DNA of 64,000 bases from Streptomyces sp. BK239 (GTDB taxonomy: Bacteria; Actinomycetota; Actinomycetes; Streptomycetales; Streptomycetaceae). The stretch lies in assembly GCF_004217285.1 (NCBI RefSeq), contig NZ_SHKS01000005.1, forward strand, positions 310,001 to 374,000. The letters are read 5' to 3'. The notes beneath the pieces are model-generated. The model did not search any database. It was not told the DNA's origin and saw only the letters and a list, made by a program, of their open reading frames with translations. Below, piece after piece: positions 49,562 to 60,104 of the stretch; the stretch's first letter is position 1, and each line of letters opens with the position of its first letter. A program made the translations under genes and the position numbers.

Positions 49562-50033
49562 CCGCGGCCCCGTACTCCACCCGAGTGAAGCCGGCGAAAA
49601 ACCCGCCCGCCGAAGGAATATCCGGCCCGCCGCTGGGCACGCGAACCGTACCCCCACGGGAGTCCGGCCCCCCGGCACCCCCTCCGGCGGCCGCCCGTTC
49701 CCTCTCCCGAACCGGCGGCCGCCGCTTCGCGCCCCCAAACGCCCTCGCGCAGATCCCCGCGTTCGCGGCCTGTTCGGCCGTGGTCAGCGCCGCCATGGTG
49801 CAGGCCCCGGCCCGGTCTCCCCGGGCAGGTCCCGGCCAACCCCCAAGCGGCCCGGGCGGATCCGGCCGCCCACCACCGAGCTGTGGCCTGGGCCACACCG
49901 CCCCGGCGGCCTGGGATCCTGGAGGCGCGATAGCCTGACCGCTGGTCGATCTCTTGGTATCAAGAGATCGATCATCTGTACGTCCCACCCGGGGCAGGGA
50001 CGCCCCACCGCCAGCTGTCATACGGAGAACGCC
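49562..50033. other. 472-bp region upstream of mdh
   Basis: No convincing gene; minus-strand frames here lack a ribosome site and codon bias. The right third carries a -10-like TAGCCT (49931-49936), a long palindrome at 49946-49971 and the mdh ribosome site. Confidence 0.5.
49946..49971. promoter_or_regulatory. 26-bp palindromic operator candidate upstream of mdh
   Basis: TCGATCTCTTG-GTAT-CAAGAGATCGA has perfect 11-bp arms. It starts 9 bp after a TAGCCT -10 candidate, so it overlaps or directly follows the transcription start, where a repressor would block initiation. Confidence 0.6.
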
Positions 50034-51023
50034 ATGACCCGCACTCCCGTGAACGTCACCGTCACCGGCGCGGCCGGCCAGATCGGTTACGCCCTGCTCT
50101 TCCGCATCGCCTCCGGCCAGCTGCTCGGCGCGGACGTGCCGGTCAAGCTGCGCCTGCTGGAGATCACCCCGGCGCTCAAGGCCGCCGAGGGCACGGCCAT
50201 GGAGCTGGACGACTGCGCGTTCCCGCTGCTCCAGGGCATCGAGATCACGGACGACCCGAACGTCGCCTTCGACGGCGCCAACGTCGCCCTCCTCGTCGGC
50301 GCCCGCCCCCGCACCAAGGGCATGGAGCGCGGCGACCTGCTCGAGGCCAACGGCGGCATCTTCAAGCCGCAGGGCAAGGCCATCAACGACCACGCCGCGG
50401 ACGACGTCAAGGTCCTCGTCGTCGGCAACCCGGCGAACACCAACGCGCTGATCGCCCAGGCCGCCGCGCCGGACGTACCGGCCGAGCGCTTCACCGCGAT
50501 GACCCGCCTCGACCACAACCGCGCGCTCACGCAGCTCGCGAAGAAGACGGGCTCCACGGTCGCCGACATCAAGCGCCTGACCATCTGGGGCAACCACTCC
50601 GCCACGCAGTACCCGGACATCTTCCACGCCACGGTCGCCGGCAAGAACGCCGCCGAGGTCGTGGACGACGAGAAGTGGCTGGCCGAGGACTTCATCCCGA
50701 CCGTCGCCAAGCGCGGCGCCGCCATCATCGAGGCCCGTGGCGCCTCGTCGGCCGCCTCCGCGGCCAACGCCGCCATCGACCACGTGTACACGTGGGTCAA
50801 CGGCACCGCGGACGGCGACTGGGCCTCCATGGGCATCCCGTCGGACGGCTCCTACGGCGTCCCGCAGGGCCTCATCTCCTCCTTCCCGGTCACCGTCAAG
50901 GACGGCAAGTACGAGATCGTCCAGGGCCTGGAGATCAACGAGTTCTCCCGCGCCCGCATCGACGCCTCCGTCAAGGAGCTGGAGGAGGAGCGCGAGGCGG
51001 TCCGCGCCCTCGGCCTCATCTGA
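50034..51023 (+). CDS. mdh: Malate dehydrogenase
   Basis: A protein of 329 residues that oxidises malate to oxaloacetate with NAD+ in the TCA cycle. VTVTGAAGQIGYALLFRIASG is the nucleotide-binding start, with a substrate Arg in GARPRTKGMERGDLL, TRLDHNRALTQLA (Asp-Arg) and the catalytic His in IWGNHSATQYPD. This is the cytosolic-type MDH branch. ATG with GGAGAA upstream. A strong terminator follows at 51046. Confidence 0.97.
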   Translation: MTRTPVNVTVTGAAGQIGYALLFRIASGQLLGADVPVKLRLLEITPALKAAEGTAMELDDCAFPLLQGIEITDDPNVAFDGANVALLVGARPRTKGMERGDLLEANGGIFKPQGKAINDHAADDVKVLVVGNPANTNALIAQAAAPDVPAERFTAMTRLDHNRALTQLAKKTGSTVADIKRLTIWGNHSATQYPDIFHATVAGKNAAEVVDDEKWLAEDFIPTVAKRGAAIIEARGASSAASAANAAIDHVYTWVNGTADGDWASMGIPSDGSYGVPQGLISSFPVTVKDGKYEIVQGLEINEFSRARIDASVKELEEEREAVRALGLI

Positions 51024-51045
51024 GCTTTCTGAGCCTCGACTGTTC

Positions 51046-51086
51046 CGACGATCCCCGGGTGGAGCCCTTCCACCCGGGGATCGTCG
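51046..51086 (+). terminator. Terminator after mdh
   Basis: Perfect 18-bp stem (CGACGATCCCCGGGTGGA and its complement) with a 5-nt loop, 22 bp after the stop. Confidence 0.92.
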
Positions 51087-51152
51087 CGTTCATGTGCACG
51101 ATTTGTCCCGTTTCCTGTGCATCTTCAGTGACACGGCCCACTTTCGGCCATG

Positions 51153-51168
51153 GATTGCGCATGCAATC
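51153..51168. promoter_or_regulatory. Palindrome upstream of choline/betaine operon
   Basis: GATTGC-GCAT-GCAATC has perfect 6-bp arms and lies 89 bp before the start of the betaine aldehyde dehydrogenase gene. It is AT-richer than the surroundings and is a candidate operator, for example for a BetI-like TetR regulator, which is not encoded nearby. Confidence 0.4.
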
Positions 51169-51256
51169 GCAGGGCCGGGGCATGCGGTCACGGTCCCAGT
51201 GAGTGACACGTGTGTGACGCACGGGCAGTGAACAGGAACGGAAGGCTATCCCGATC

Positions 51257-52777
51257 ATGGCGGACAACACAGAACTCCAGGCGCGGAAGACCATCCACGT
51301 GGACGGGGAGTGGCGTGAAGCCGTCTCCGGCGCCACGCGCGAGATCCTCGACCCCGCGGACGCCCTGCCCTTCGCCGTGATCGCGGAGGGTGACGAGAAG
51401 GACACCGATCTCGCGGTCGCCGCCGCCCGCAAGGCCTTCGACCACGGCCCCTGGCCGCACACCCCGGCCGCCGAGCGCGCGGCCCTGCTGCGTCGCGTCG
51501 CCGACCTCCTCGTACGGGACCGCGAGCGGCTCGGCCTGATGGAGAGCCGTGACGCGGGCAAGACCGTCGAGGAAGGCCGTGTCGACATCGACTGCGTCGC
51601 CGACGCCTTCCGCTACTTCGCCGACCTCGTCGCCGCCGAGGCCCCCGGACGGGTCGTCGACGCGGGCTCGCCCGACATCCACAGCGTCGTCGTCCACGAG
51701 CCGATAGGCGTCTGCGCGCTGATCACTCCCTGGAACTACCCGCTGCTGCAGGCCAGTTGGAAGATCGCGCCGGCTCTGGCCGCCGGCGACACCTTCGTGG
51801 TCAAGCCGAGCGAGATCACGCCGCTGACCACCGTCGCGCTCATCGAGCTGCTCGCCGAGGCCGGACTGCCCGCCGGCGTCGCCAACATCGTCACCGGTCC
51901 CGGCCACACCGTCGGCGCCCGGCTCTCCGAACACCCCGACGTCGACCTGGTCTCCTTCACCGGCGGTCTGGTCAGCGGCACCAAGGTCGCGCAGGCCGCC
52001 GCCCCCACCGTCAAGAAGGTCGCCCTCGAACTCGGCGGCAAGAACCCGAACGTCGTCTTCGCCGACGCCTGCGCCACGGAGGAGGGCTTCGACACGGCCG
52101 TCGACCAGGCACTGAACGCGGCCTTCATCCACAGCGGCCAGGTCTGCTCGGCCGGCGCCCGGCTCATCGTCGAGGAGTCCGTCCGCGACCGCTTCGTCGA
52201 CGAACTCGCCCGCCGCGCCGGGAAGATCCGCCTCGGCCGCGGCACCGAGGACGGCGTCGAGTGCGGCCCCCTCGTCTCCGAGCAGCAGCGCGCCAAGGTC
52301 GAGGACTACGTCGAGTCCGCCCTCAAGGAGGGCGCGGTGCTGCGCTCCGGCGGCCGGCGCCCCGACCCCGCGCCCGAGCGGCCCGAGAACGGCTACTTCT
52401 ACGAGCCGACCGTCCTCGACCACTGCCACCGCGAGATGAGGGTCGTCCGCGAGGAGGTCTTCGGACCCGTCGTCACCGTGGAGACCTTCCGCACCGAGGA
52501 CGAGGCCGTCGCCCTCGCCAACGACACCGAGTACGGCCTCGCGGGCGGCGTGTGGACCGCCGACGCCGGCCGCGCCCGCCGCGTCGCCGCCCGGCTGCGC
52601 CACGGCACCGTCTGGATCAACGACTTCCACCCCTACCTGCCGCAGGCGGAATGGGGCGGCTTCGGCAAGAGCGGCGTCGGCCGCGAACTCGGCCCCGCCG
52701 GACTCGCCGAGTACCGCGAGACCAAGCACGTCTACCAGAACCTCGCGCCCAAGCCCGTCCGCTGGTTCGCCGGCTGA
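51257..52777 (+). CDS. betB: Betaine-aldehyde dehydrogenase
   Basis: A protein of 506 residues, ALDH superfamily. It oxidises betaine aldehyde to glycine betaine with NAD(P)+. Landmarks: ITPWNYPLLQASWKIAPAL (the Trp/Tyr context typical of BADH), FTGGLVSGTKVA, LELGGKNPNVVF (general-base Glu) and the nucleophile Cys297 in SGQVCSAGARL. The substrate is inferred from its position before a choline oxidase gene and a betaine transporter. GGAACGGAAGG precedes the ATG. First gene of the unit. Confidence 0.9.
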   Translation: MADNTELQARKTIHVDGEWREAVSGATREILDPADALPFAVIAEGDEKDTDLAVAAARKAFDHGPWPHTPAAERAALLRRVADLLVRDRERLGLMESRDAGKTVEEGRVDIDCVADAFRYFADLVAAEAPGRVVDAGSPDIHSVVVHEPIGVCALITPWNYPLLQASWKIAPALAAGDTFVVKPSEITPLTTVALIELLAEAGLPAGVANIVTGPGHTVGARLSEHPDVDLVSFTGGLVSGTKVAQAAAPTVKKVALELGGKNPNVVFADACATEEGFDTAVDQALNAAFIHSGQVCSAGARLIVEESVRDRFVDELARRAGKIRLGRGTEDGVECGPLVSEQQRAKVEDYVESALKEGAVLRSGGRRPDPAPERPENGYFYEPTVLDHCHREMRVVREEVFGPVVTVETFRTEDEAVALANDTEYGLAGGVWTADAGRARRVAARLRHGTVWINDFHPYLPQAEWGGFGKSGVGRELGPAGLAEYRETKHVYQNLAPKPVRWFAG

Positions 52778-52914
52778 GCCGACGCACCCCTCCGACGCGC
52801 CCGCCACGGGCGTCCTCTGGTCTTCCCTCACCCCTCCCATCCCACCCCTCCTCCCCTCAGGACCCCGCCAGATCTCCAGCTCCTCCCCCATCGCACCCCT
52901 GGAGTACCACTCTC

Positions 52915-54500
52915 ATGTCCGATCACACCCACGCGTTCGATGAATACGACTATGTCGTCATAGGCGGCGGCACGGCCGGGTCGGTCATCGCCTCCCGTCT
53001 CACCGAGAACCCCGACGTGACCGTCGCCGTCATCGAGGGCGGCCCCAGTGACGTCGGCCGTGACGACGTGCTGACCCTGCGCCGCTGGATGGGTCTGCTC
53101 GGCGGCGAGCTGGACTACGACTACCCGACCACCGAGCAGCCGCGCGGCAACTCCCACATCCGGCACAGCCGGGCCCGCGTCCTCGGCGGTTGTTCCTCCC
53201 ACAACACCCTCATCGCCTTCAAGCCGCTGCCCTCCGACTGGGACGAGTGGGAGCAGGCCGGCGCCGAGGGCTGGGGCGCGGTGCCGATGGAGGCCTACTA
53301 CGCCCGCCTGAAGAACAACATCGTCCCGGTGGACGAGAAGGACCGCAACGCGATCGCCCGCGACTTCGTCGACGCGGCGCAGTCGGCGCTCGGCGTGCCC
53401 CGTGTCGAGGGCTTCAACAAGAAGCCGTTCGACGACGGCGTCGGCTTCTTCGACCTCGCCTACCACCCCGAGAACAACAAGCGCTCCAGCGCCTCGGTGG
53501 CCTACCTGCACCCGGTGATGGACGAGCGCCCCAACCTGACGATCCTGCTGGAGACCTGGGCCTACCGGCTGGACCTGGACGGCACCCGCGTGCGGGGCGT
53601 CCACGTGCGCGCGAAGGACGGCGAGGAGTTCGTCGTACGGGCCCGGGGCGAGGTCCTGCTGTGCGCCGGCGCCGTCGACTCCCCGCGCCTGCTCATGCAC
53701 TCCGGCATCGGCCCCAAGGCCGACCTGGACGCGCTCGGCATCCCCGTCGTCCACGACCTGCCCGGCGTCGGCGAGAACCTCCTCGACCACCCCGAGTCGG
53801 TGATCGTCTGGGAGACCGACGGCCCGATCCCGGAGAACTCCGCGATGGACTCCGACGCCGGCCTCTTCGTGCGCCGCGACGCCCAACACGCGGGCCCGGA
53901 CCTGATGTTCCACTTCTACCAGATCCCCTTCACCGACAACCCGGAGCGACTGGGCTACGAGCGGCCGGAGTTCGGCGTCTCCATGACCCCGAACATCCCC
54001 AAGCCCAAGAGCCGCGGCAGGCTCTACCTGACCAGCGCCGACCCGTCGGTCAAGCCCGCCCTGGACTTCCGCTACTTCACCGACGAGGACGACTACGACG
54101 CCCGCACCCTCGTCGACGGCATCCGCATCGCCCGCGAGATCGCCGCGACCGAGCCGCTGGCCTCCTGGCTCAAGCGCGAGGTGGCCCCCGGCCCCCACGT
54201 CACGAGCGACGAGGAGCTCAGCGAGTACGCCCGCAAGGTCGCCCACACCGTGTACCACCCGGCGGGCACCTGCCGCATGGGCGCCGCCGACGACGAACTC
54301 GCGGTCGTCGACCCGAAGTTGCGCGTGCGCGGCCTTGAGGGGCTGCGTATCGCCGACGCGTCGGTCTTCCCGACGATGACCGCTGTGAACCCGATGATCG
54401 GAGTACTGATGGTGGGGGAGAAGGCCGCTGAACTGCTCGGCGAGGACGCCGGTGGCCAGGTCGGAGCGCGTACCGCCGAGCGGATCGGCGGTGGTGTGCG

Positions 54501-54504
<4 letters not shown>
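52915..54504 (+). CDS. codA: Choline oxidase (GMC family)
   Basis: A protein of 529 residues. The FAD motif VVIGGGTAGSVIASRL is at 14-29. ARVLGGCSSHNTLIAF places His96 where the covalent FAD-linking His99 of Arthrobacter choline oxidase sits (from memory). The active-site pair is His448 in VYHPAGTCRMG and Asn492 in VNPMIGVL. Choline oxidase turns choline into betaine aldehyde and onward to betaine with O2. The GGCSSHN context favours oxidase over the membrane choline dehydrogenase BetA. The stop overlaps the ABC ATPase start by 4 bp. RBS GGAG at about 52901. Confidence 0.82.
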
Positions 54505-55663
<1,159 letters not shown>

Positions 55664-55664
<1 letters not shown>

Positions 55665-57604
55665 TGGCGACGGTCACCGCACCCGTCTTCCGCCCCGGCG
55701 TCCCCGCCTTCCTCAAGCACCGGGCCGTGCACAAGCTGCTCGCCCTCGCGGTCGCCGCCGCGATCCTCGTGCCGCTCGCCGACGCCCGCTGGGCGAGCGG
55801 CAGCTGGCCGCAGGCGCTGACCGTCGACCTCACCAAACCGCTGACCGGCGTCAGCGACTGGATCATCGACAACCGGGACAGCCACCCGCTGTTCCTGTAC
55901 TTCTTCGGCCACATCAGCAATGCCGTCGTGCTGTCCGTGCGCGCCGTCTACCTGGTGCTGCTGGGCGTCGGCTGGGCCGGCGTCACCGCGCTGGGCGCGC
56001 TCGTCGCCTGGCGGGTCGCCGGAGCCCGGCTGGCGCTGGGCACCGCCGCCGCGTTCCTCGCCTGCGGGGCCCTCGGCATGTGGGTCCCCACCATGCAGAC
56101 GCTCGCGCTCATGGTGGTCGCCGTCCTGGCCTCCGTCGTCGTCGGCGCCCTGCTCGGCCTCGCCGCGGGGCTCTCCGACCGCATGGAACGGATCCTGCGG
56201 CCGGTCCTGGACACCATGCAGGTGCTCCCCGCCTTCGCCTACCTGCTGCCCGTCGTCCTCATCTTCGGCATCGGCGTCCCGGCGGCCGTCCTGGCCACCG
56301 TCGTCTACGCCGCCCCGCCCATGGCCCGGCTCACCGCGCTCGGCCTGCGCTGCGCCGACAAGGGCGTCCTGGAAGCGGTGGAGTCGCTCGGCGCGACCGC
56401 CCGCCAGCGGCTGCTGACCGCGCGGATCCCGCTCGCCCGCAAGGAACTCCTTCTCGGCCTCAACCAGACGATCATGATGGCGCTGTCCATGGCCGTCATC
56501 GCCTCCGTGATCGGCGGCGGCGGTCTCGGTGACCGCGTCTACCAGGCGCTCGCCTCGGTCGACGTGGGCGCGGCCCTCGCGGCCGGCATCCCGATCGTGC
56601 TGCTCGCCGTCGTCCTGGACCGGGTGACGGCCGCCGCCGGGCAGGGCACCGGCGAGAACCACCGCACCCGGGGCGTCTACGCGCTGCTCGCCGTCGCCGT
56701 GGCGGTCGCGGTCGGCGGCCGGCTGATCGGCCGCCTCGACTGGCCCGACGCCTGGACGTTCTCCATCGCCGAGCCGGTCAACCGCGTCGTGGACTGGATG
56801 ACGGCGCACCTCTACTCCGGCGTCCCCGTCATCGGCGGCACCGCCGACTGGGCGGGCCACTTCACCACCTGGCTCCTCGACCCGCTCCGGGACGGCCTGC
56901 AGGCGCTGCCCTGGTGGTCGGTGCTGCTCCTGGTCGCCGCGCTGGCCTGGGTGATCGGCACCTGGCGCACCGCGCTCACCGCCGTCCTCGCCATGGCCGC
57001 GATCGGCGTGCTCGGCGTGTGGGAACCCTCCCTTGACACGCTGTCCCAGGTCCTCGCCGCGGTCGCCGTCACCCTCGTCCTCGGCTTCGGGACCGCGATC
57101 GCCGCCGCCCGCAGCGACCGCGTGGAGCGGCTGCTGCGGCCCGTCATGGACGTCTTCCAGACGATGCCGCAGTTCGTGTACCTCATCCCGGTGGTCGCGC
57201 TGTTCGGCGTGGGCCGCGCCCCGGCGGTCGCCGCGGCCGTCGTCTACGCCCTGCCGGCCGTCGTCCGCATCACCGCCCAGGGGCTGCGCCAGGTCGACCC
57301 GGCCGCCATGGAGTCCGCCCGCTCCCTCGGCGCCACCGGCAGCCAGCAGCTGCGGGGGGTGCAGCTGCCGCTGGCCCGCCCGGCGCTGCTGCTCGCCGTG
57401 AACCAGGGCGTCGTCCTGGTCCTCGCCGTCGTCATCATCGGCGGCCTGGTCGGCGGCGGCGCGCTCGGCTACGACGTCGTCTTCGGCCTCGCCCAGGGCG
57501 ACCTGGCGACCGGTCTGGTGGCCGGCGCCGCGATCGTCTGCCTCGGCCTGATGCTCGACCGGGTGACCCAGCCGGCCGACCGGCGCGCCCAGAAGGGAGC
57601 GTGA
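55664..57604 (+). CDS. Glycine betaine ABC transporter permease, two fused permease domains
   Basis: A protein of 646 residues. It contains two complete ProW-type permease units. The first (about 70-320) has the EAA-type loop EAVESLGATARQRLLTARIPLARKE; the second (about 430-640) has ESARSLGATGSQQLRGVQLPLARPAL. Each is followed by a glycine-rich helix (GGGGLGDRV, GGGALGYDV). The family usually has one such domain per chain (about 280-350 residues), so one polypeptide may supply the whole membrane dimer. The ATG at 55664 overlaps the ATPase stop by one base; a GTG at 55661 is an alternative. Confidence 0.92.
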
Positions 57605-57605
57605 C

Positions 57606-58565
57606 ATGCGACTCCGTATCACGACCGCCGCGGTGAGCGGCGCCTGCGCGCTCGCGCTGCTGACCGGGTGCGACGCCGCCGACATGACCAAGCAGGCCTC
57701 GCCGTTCGCCAACGCCCAGGGCTCCAAGTCCGTCACCCTGTCGGTGCAGTCCTGGGTGGGCGCGCAGGCCAACGTCGCCGTCGCCCAGTACATCCTGGAG
57801 CACGAGCTCGGGTATCGCGTCGACACCGTGCAGGTCGACGAGGTCCCCGCCTGGGACGCCCTCAGCCAGGGCCGCGTCGACGCGATCCTGGAGGACTGGG
57901 GCCACCCCGAGCAGGAGAAGCGCTACGTCGACGACAAGAAGACCATCGCGCGCGGCGGCGAACTCGGCGTCACCGGGCACATCGGCTGGTTCGTGCCGAC
58001 GTACTTCGCCAAGCAGCACCCCGACGTCACGAACTGGAAGAACCTCGACAAGTACGCCGAGCAGTTCCGCACGCCCGAGAGCGGCGGCAAGGGCCAGCTG
58101 ATGGACGGCTCCCCGTCCTACGTCACCAACGACAAGGCGCTGGTGAAGAACCTGAACCTGGACTACCAGGTGGTCTTCGCCGGCTCCGAGGCAGCCCAGA
58201 TCACCCAGATGAGGCAGTTCGCCAAGGAGAAGAAGCCCTTCCTGACCTACTGGTACGCCCCCCAGTGGCTGTTCGAGAAGGTCCCCATGACGGAGGTCCA
58301 GCTGCCCCCGTACAAGGAGGGCTGCGACGCGGTGCCCGACAAGGTGGCCTGCGGCTACCCGCACACCCCGCTGGAGAAGTACCTCAACGCGGACTTCGCG
58401 AGGAAGGGCGGCAAGGCGGCGGCCTTCCTCAAGAAGTTCAAGTGGACCACCGAGGACCAGAACGCGGTCTCCCTGATGATCGCCGACCAGAAGCTCACCC
58501 CCGAGGACGCGGCGAAGAAGTGGGTGAAGACCCACGAGTCGACCTGGCGCTCCTGGCTGAGCTGA
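57606..58565 (+). CDS. Glycine betaine-binding lipoprotein (OpuAC/ProX type)
   Basis: A protein of 319 residues. A lipoprotein signal ends in LLTGC (Cys22 would carry the lipid). The mature part shows VTLSVQSWVGAQANVAV near the N-terminus and many Trp/Tyr residues (AILEDWGHPE, GHIGWFVPTYF, FLTYWYAPQWLFEKV) that would form the aromatic box for the trimethylammonium group. It starts 1 bp after the permease stop. Terminator directly after. Confidence 0.93.
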   Translation: MRLRITTAAVSGACALALLTGCDAADMTKQASPFANAQGSKSVTLSVQSWVGAQANVAVAQYILEHELGYRVDTVQVDEVPAWDALSQGRVDAILEDWGHPEQEKRYVDDKKTIARGGELGVTGHIGWFVPTYFAKQHPDVTNWKNLDKYAEQFRTPESGGKGQLMDGSPSYVTNDKALVKNLNLDYQVVFAGSEAAQITQMRQFAKEKKPFLTYWYAPQWLFEKVPMTEVQLPPYKEGCDAVPDKVACGYPHTPLEKYLNADFARKGGKAAAFLKKFKWTTEDQNAVSLMIADQKLTPEDAAKKWVKTHESTWRSWLS

Positions 58566-58606
58566 CCCGGACGGGGCCGCCCCACCGCGGGCGGCCCCCG
58601 GCCGGG
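58566..58606 (+). terminator. Terminator of betaine operon
   Basis: GC-rich inverted repeat (CCCGGACGGGGCCGCCC against GGGCGGCCCCCGGCCGGG) with a 6-nt loop, followed by TCTT, immediately after the stop codon. Confidence 0.75.
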
Positions 58607-58693
58607 TCTTCCGGTGCCCGGTAATGCCGAATGAAAAGTGCGGGCGTCGAAGTTCTTCTCACCGGAAGTGAAAACGTCGGTTAGAGTCGGCGC

Positions 58694-59179
58694 ATGAGCA
58701 CTAGTGACCCCATATCGCGCGTGGCCCTCAAGAAAATCACCCCCGATGTGTCCGCCGCGATGGGCGCCCTGCACGGCGCCGCCGTTTCCGCCGCCCGGGA
58801 CGCGAAGGTCGAACCGGAGATCCTGGAACTGGTCAGGATCCGCGCCTCGCAGATCAACGGGTGCGCGTTCTGCCTCGACATGCACACCAAGGACGCCCGC
58901 TCCCAGGGGGAGACCGAGCAGCGGATCTACGCCCTGAACGCCTGGCGCGAGACCCCGTTCTTCAGCGGGCGGGAGCGTGCCGCACTGGCGTTGACCGAGG
59001 CGGTGACCCTGGTGCACGACGGCCACGTGCCGGACGACGTGTACGCCGAGGCGGCCGAGGTCTTCGACGAGGAACAGATCGCGGCGCTGATCTGGGCGGC
59101 CACCGTCATCAACGCCTACAACCGGATCGCCGTCGCGACCCGGATGGTTCCCGGGGGTTATCAGCCTGCCGCCAAGTAA
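58694..59179 (+). CDS. AhpD-like carboxymuconolactone decarboxylase family protein
   Basis: A protein of 161 residues. The core CAFCLDMHTKDAR contains the Cys-x2-Cys...His triad of AhpD-type peroxidase/reductases (about 57-64), and LELVRIRASQINGC precedes it. Such proteins act as alkylhydroperoxidase partners in oxidative-stress defence. A TAGAGT -10 candidate at 58682-58687 lies 6 nt before the ATG, so the mRNA is probably leaderless. Confidence 0.88.
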   Translation: MSTSDPISRVALKKITPDVSAAMGALHGAAVSAARDAKVEPEILELVRIRASQINGCAFCLDMHTKDARSQGETEQRIYALNAWRETPFFSGRERAALALTEAVTLVHDGHVPDDVYAEAAEVFDEEQIAALIWAATVINAYNRIAVATRMVPGGYQPAAK

Positions 59180-59192
59180 TGCAATACGAATT

Positions 59193-59219
59193 CGGGCATC
59201 GGCTTTCCGTCGATGCCCG
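59193..59219. terminator. Terminator between converging genes
   Basis: CGGGCATCG / CGATGCCCG 9-bp stem with a 9-nt loop, followed on the plus strand by a T-rich stretch (GTATTTCTTCGATGTTTTTC). The flanking DNA is notably AT-richer than the window average. Confidence 0.75.
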
Positions 59220-59248
59220 TCGGTATTTCTTCGATGTTTTTCCCGCAA

Positions 59249-60091
59249 TCAGTCCGGCAGCGGCTCCGTGAGGTTCTCCAGCCAGTGCCGCCATTCCGCC
59301 GCCTTTTCCGCGGGGCCCGCCTTCATGGTGTCGTCCGTCCAGCTCGTCACCGGGCGGATGCCGTGCAGCGCGTTCACGAGCCACACCTCCCGGCCCGCCA
59401 GCTCGGCCACCGTGCGCCTGCGGTGGGCGACGGGGACCGCCGAGCGGGCGGCCCGCTCCTGGATCAGGCCGGCCGTCACCCCGGGCAGCACGGGCGCCCC
59501 GTCCGGGGGCAGGCAGAGGGTGTCGCCCTCCCACCACAGCACGCTCGCGGTCGCCGACTCCAGCACCGTCCCCGACGCGTCCACCAGCAGCGCCTCCTGG
59601 GCCCCCTCGGCGACGGCCCGCGCCCGCACCCCGGCCAGGGCGTCCAGGTCCGGGCCCTTGTGCCGGGGCACGCTCCGGGGGTCGGGCTGTCCGGCCGACC
59701 ACAGCCGCACCCGCGTGCCGAGCGGCGGCGCCTTGCGCAACCGCAGCCGCAGCTCCAGGGAGCCGGCGGCCAGCTCCACCCGGGGGAACCACTCACCCAT
59801 GCGCGGCAGCACCGCCGTCATGTCGTGCCAGAACCCCACCAGCCGGCGCGGCCCCGGCCCGCCGGGCTCCCCGCACGCCCCTGACTCCGCGCACGCCCGC
59901 AGGAACCGCTCCCGGTGCCGCCCGAACCCGCGCACCCGGCCCTCGGCCAGCAGCCATGAGTCCGCGACCAGCAGAGGCTCCCCCGACGCCCGGCCCGACG
60001 TCCCCTCGGCCGCCGTCTCCGTCCACGGCCTCAGGCTCCCGTCCGGCGTCCAGGTCAGCAGCCCCTCTCGCGCGGCCAGTCGTGCAGTCAC
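59249..60091 (-). CDS. Class IV aminotransferase, 4-amino-4-deoxychorismate lyase-like
   Basis: A protein of 280 residues with the fold-type IV PLP architecture. The Arg near the N-terminus in GRVRGFGRHRERFLRA, the likely Schiff-base Lys in PRHKGPDLDALAGV, the Glu in GTVLESATASVLWW and the C-terminal VNALHGIRPVTSW all fit the PabC/BCAT branch. The GTG at 60091 follows GGGAGG at 5 nt; an apparent extension upstream lacks a start codon. It lies 13 bp after the monooxygenase gene on the same operon. It may form p-aminobenzoate or act on another amino acid. Confidence 0.82.
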   Translation of the reverse strand: MTARLAAREGLLTWTPDGSLRPWTETAAEGTSGRASGEPLLVADSWLLAEGRVRGFGRHRERFLRACAESGACGEPGGPGPRRLVGFWHDMTAVLPRMGEWFPRVELAAGSLELRLRLRKAPPLGTRVRLWSAGQPDPRSVPRHKGPDLDALAGVRARAVAEGAQEALLVDASGTVLESATASVLWWEGDTLCLPPDGAPVLPGVTAGLIQERAARSAVPVAHRRRTVAELAGREVWLVNALHGIRPVTSWTDDTMKAGPAEKAAEWRHWLENLTEPLPD

Positions 60092-60104
60092 CTCTGCCTC
60101 CCGC

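Noticed and set aside
49479..49797. Minus-strand frame beginning MAALTTAEQAANAG upstream of mdh
   Set aside because: The first residues look plausible, but it runs into the end of the XRE-type gene, becomes Gly/Arg/Pro shadow sequence and has no ribosome site.
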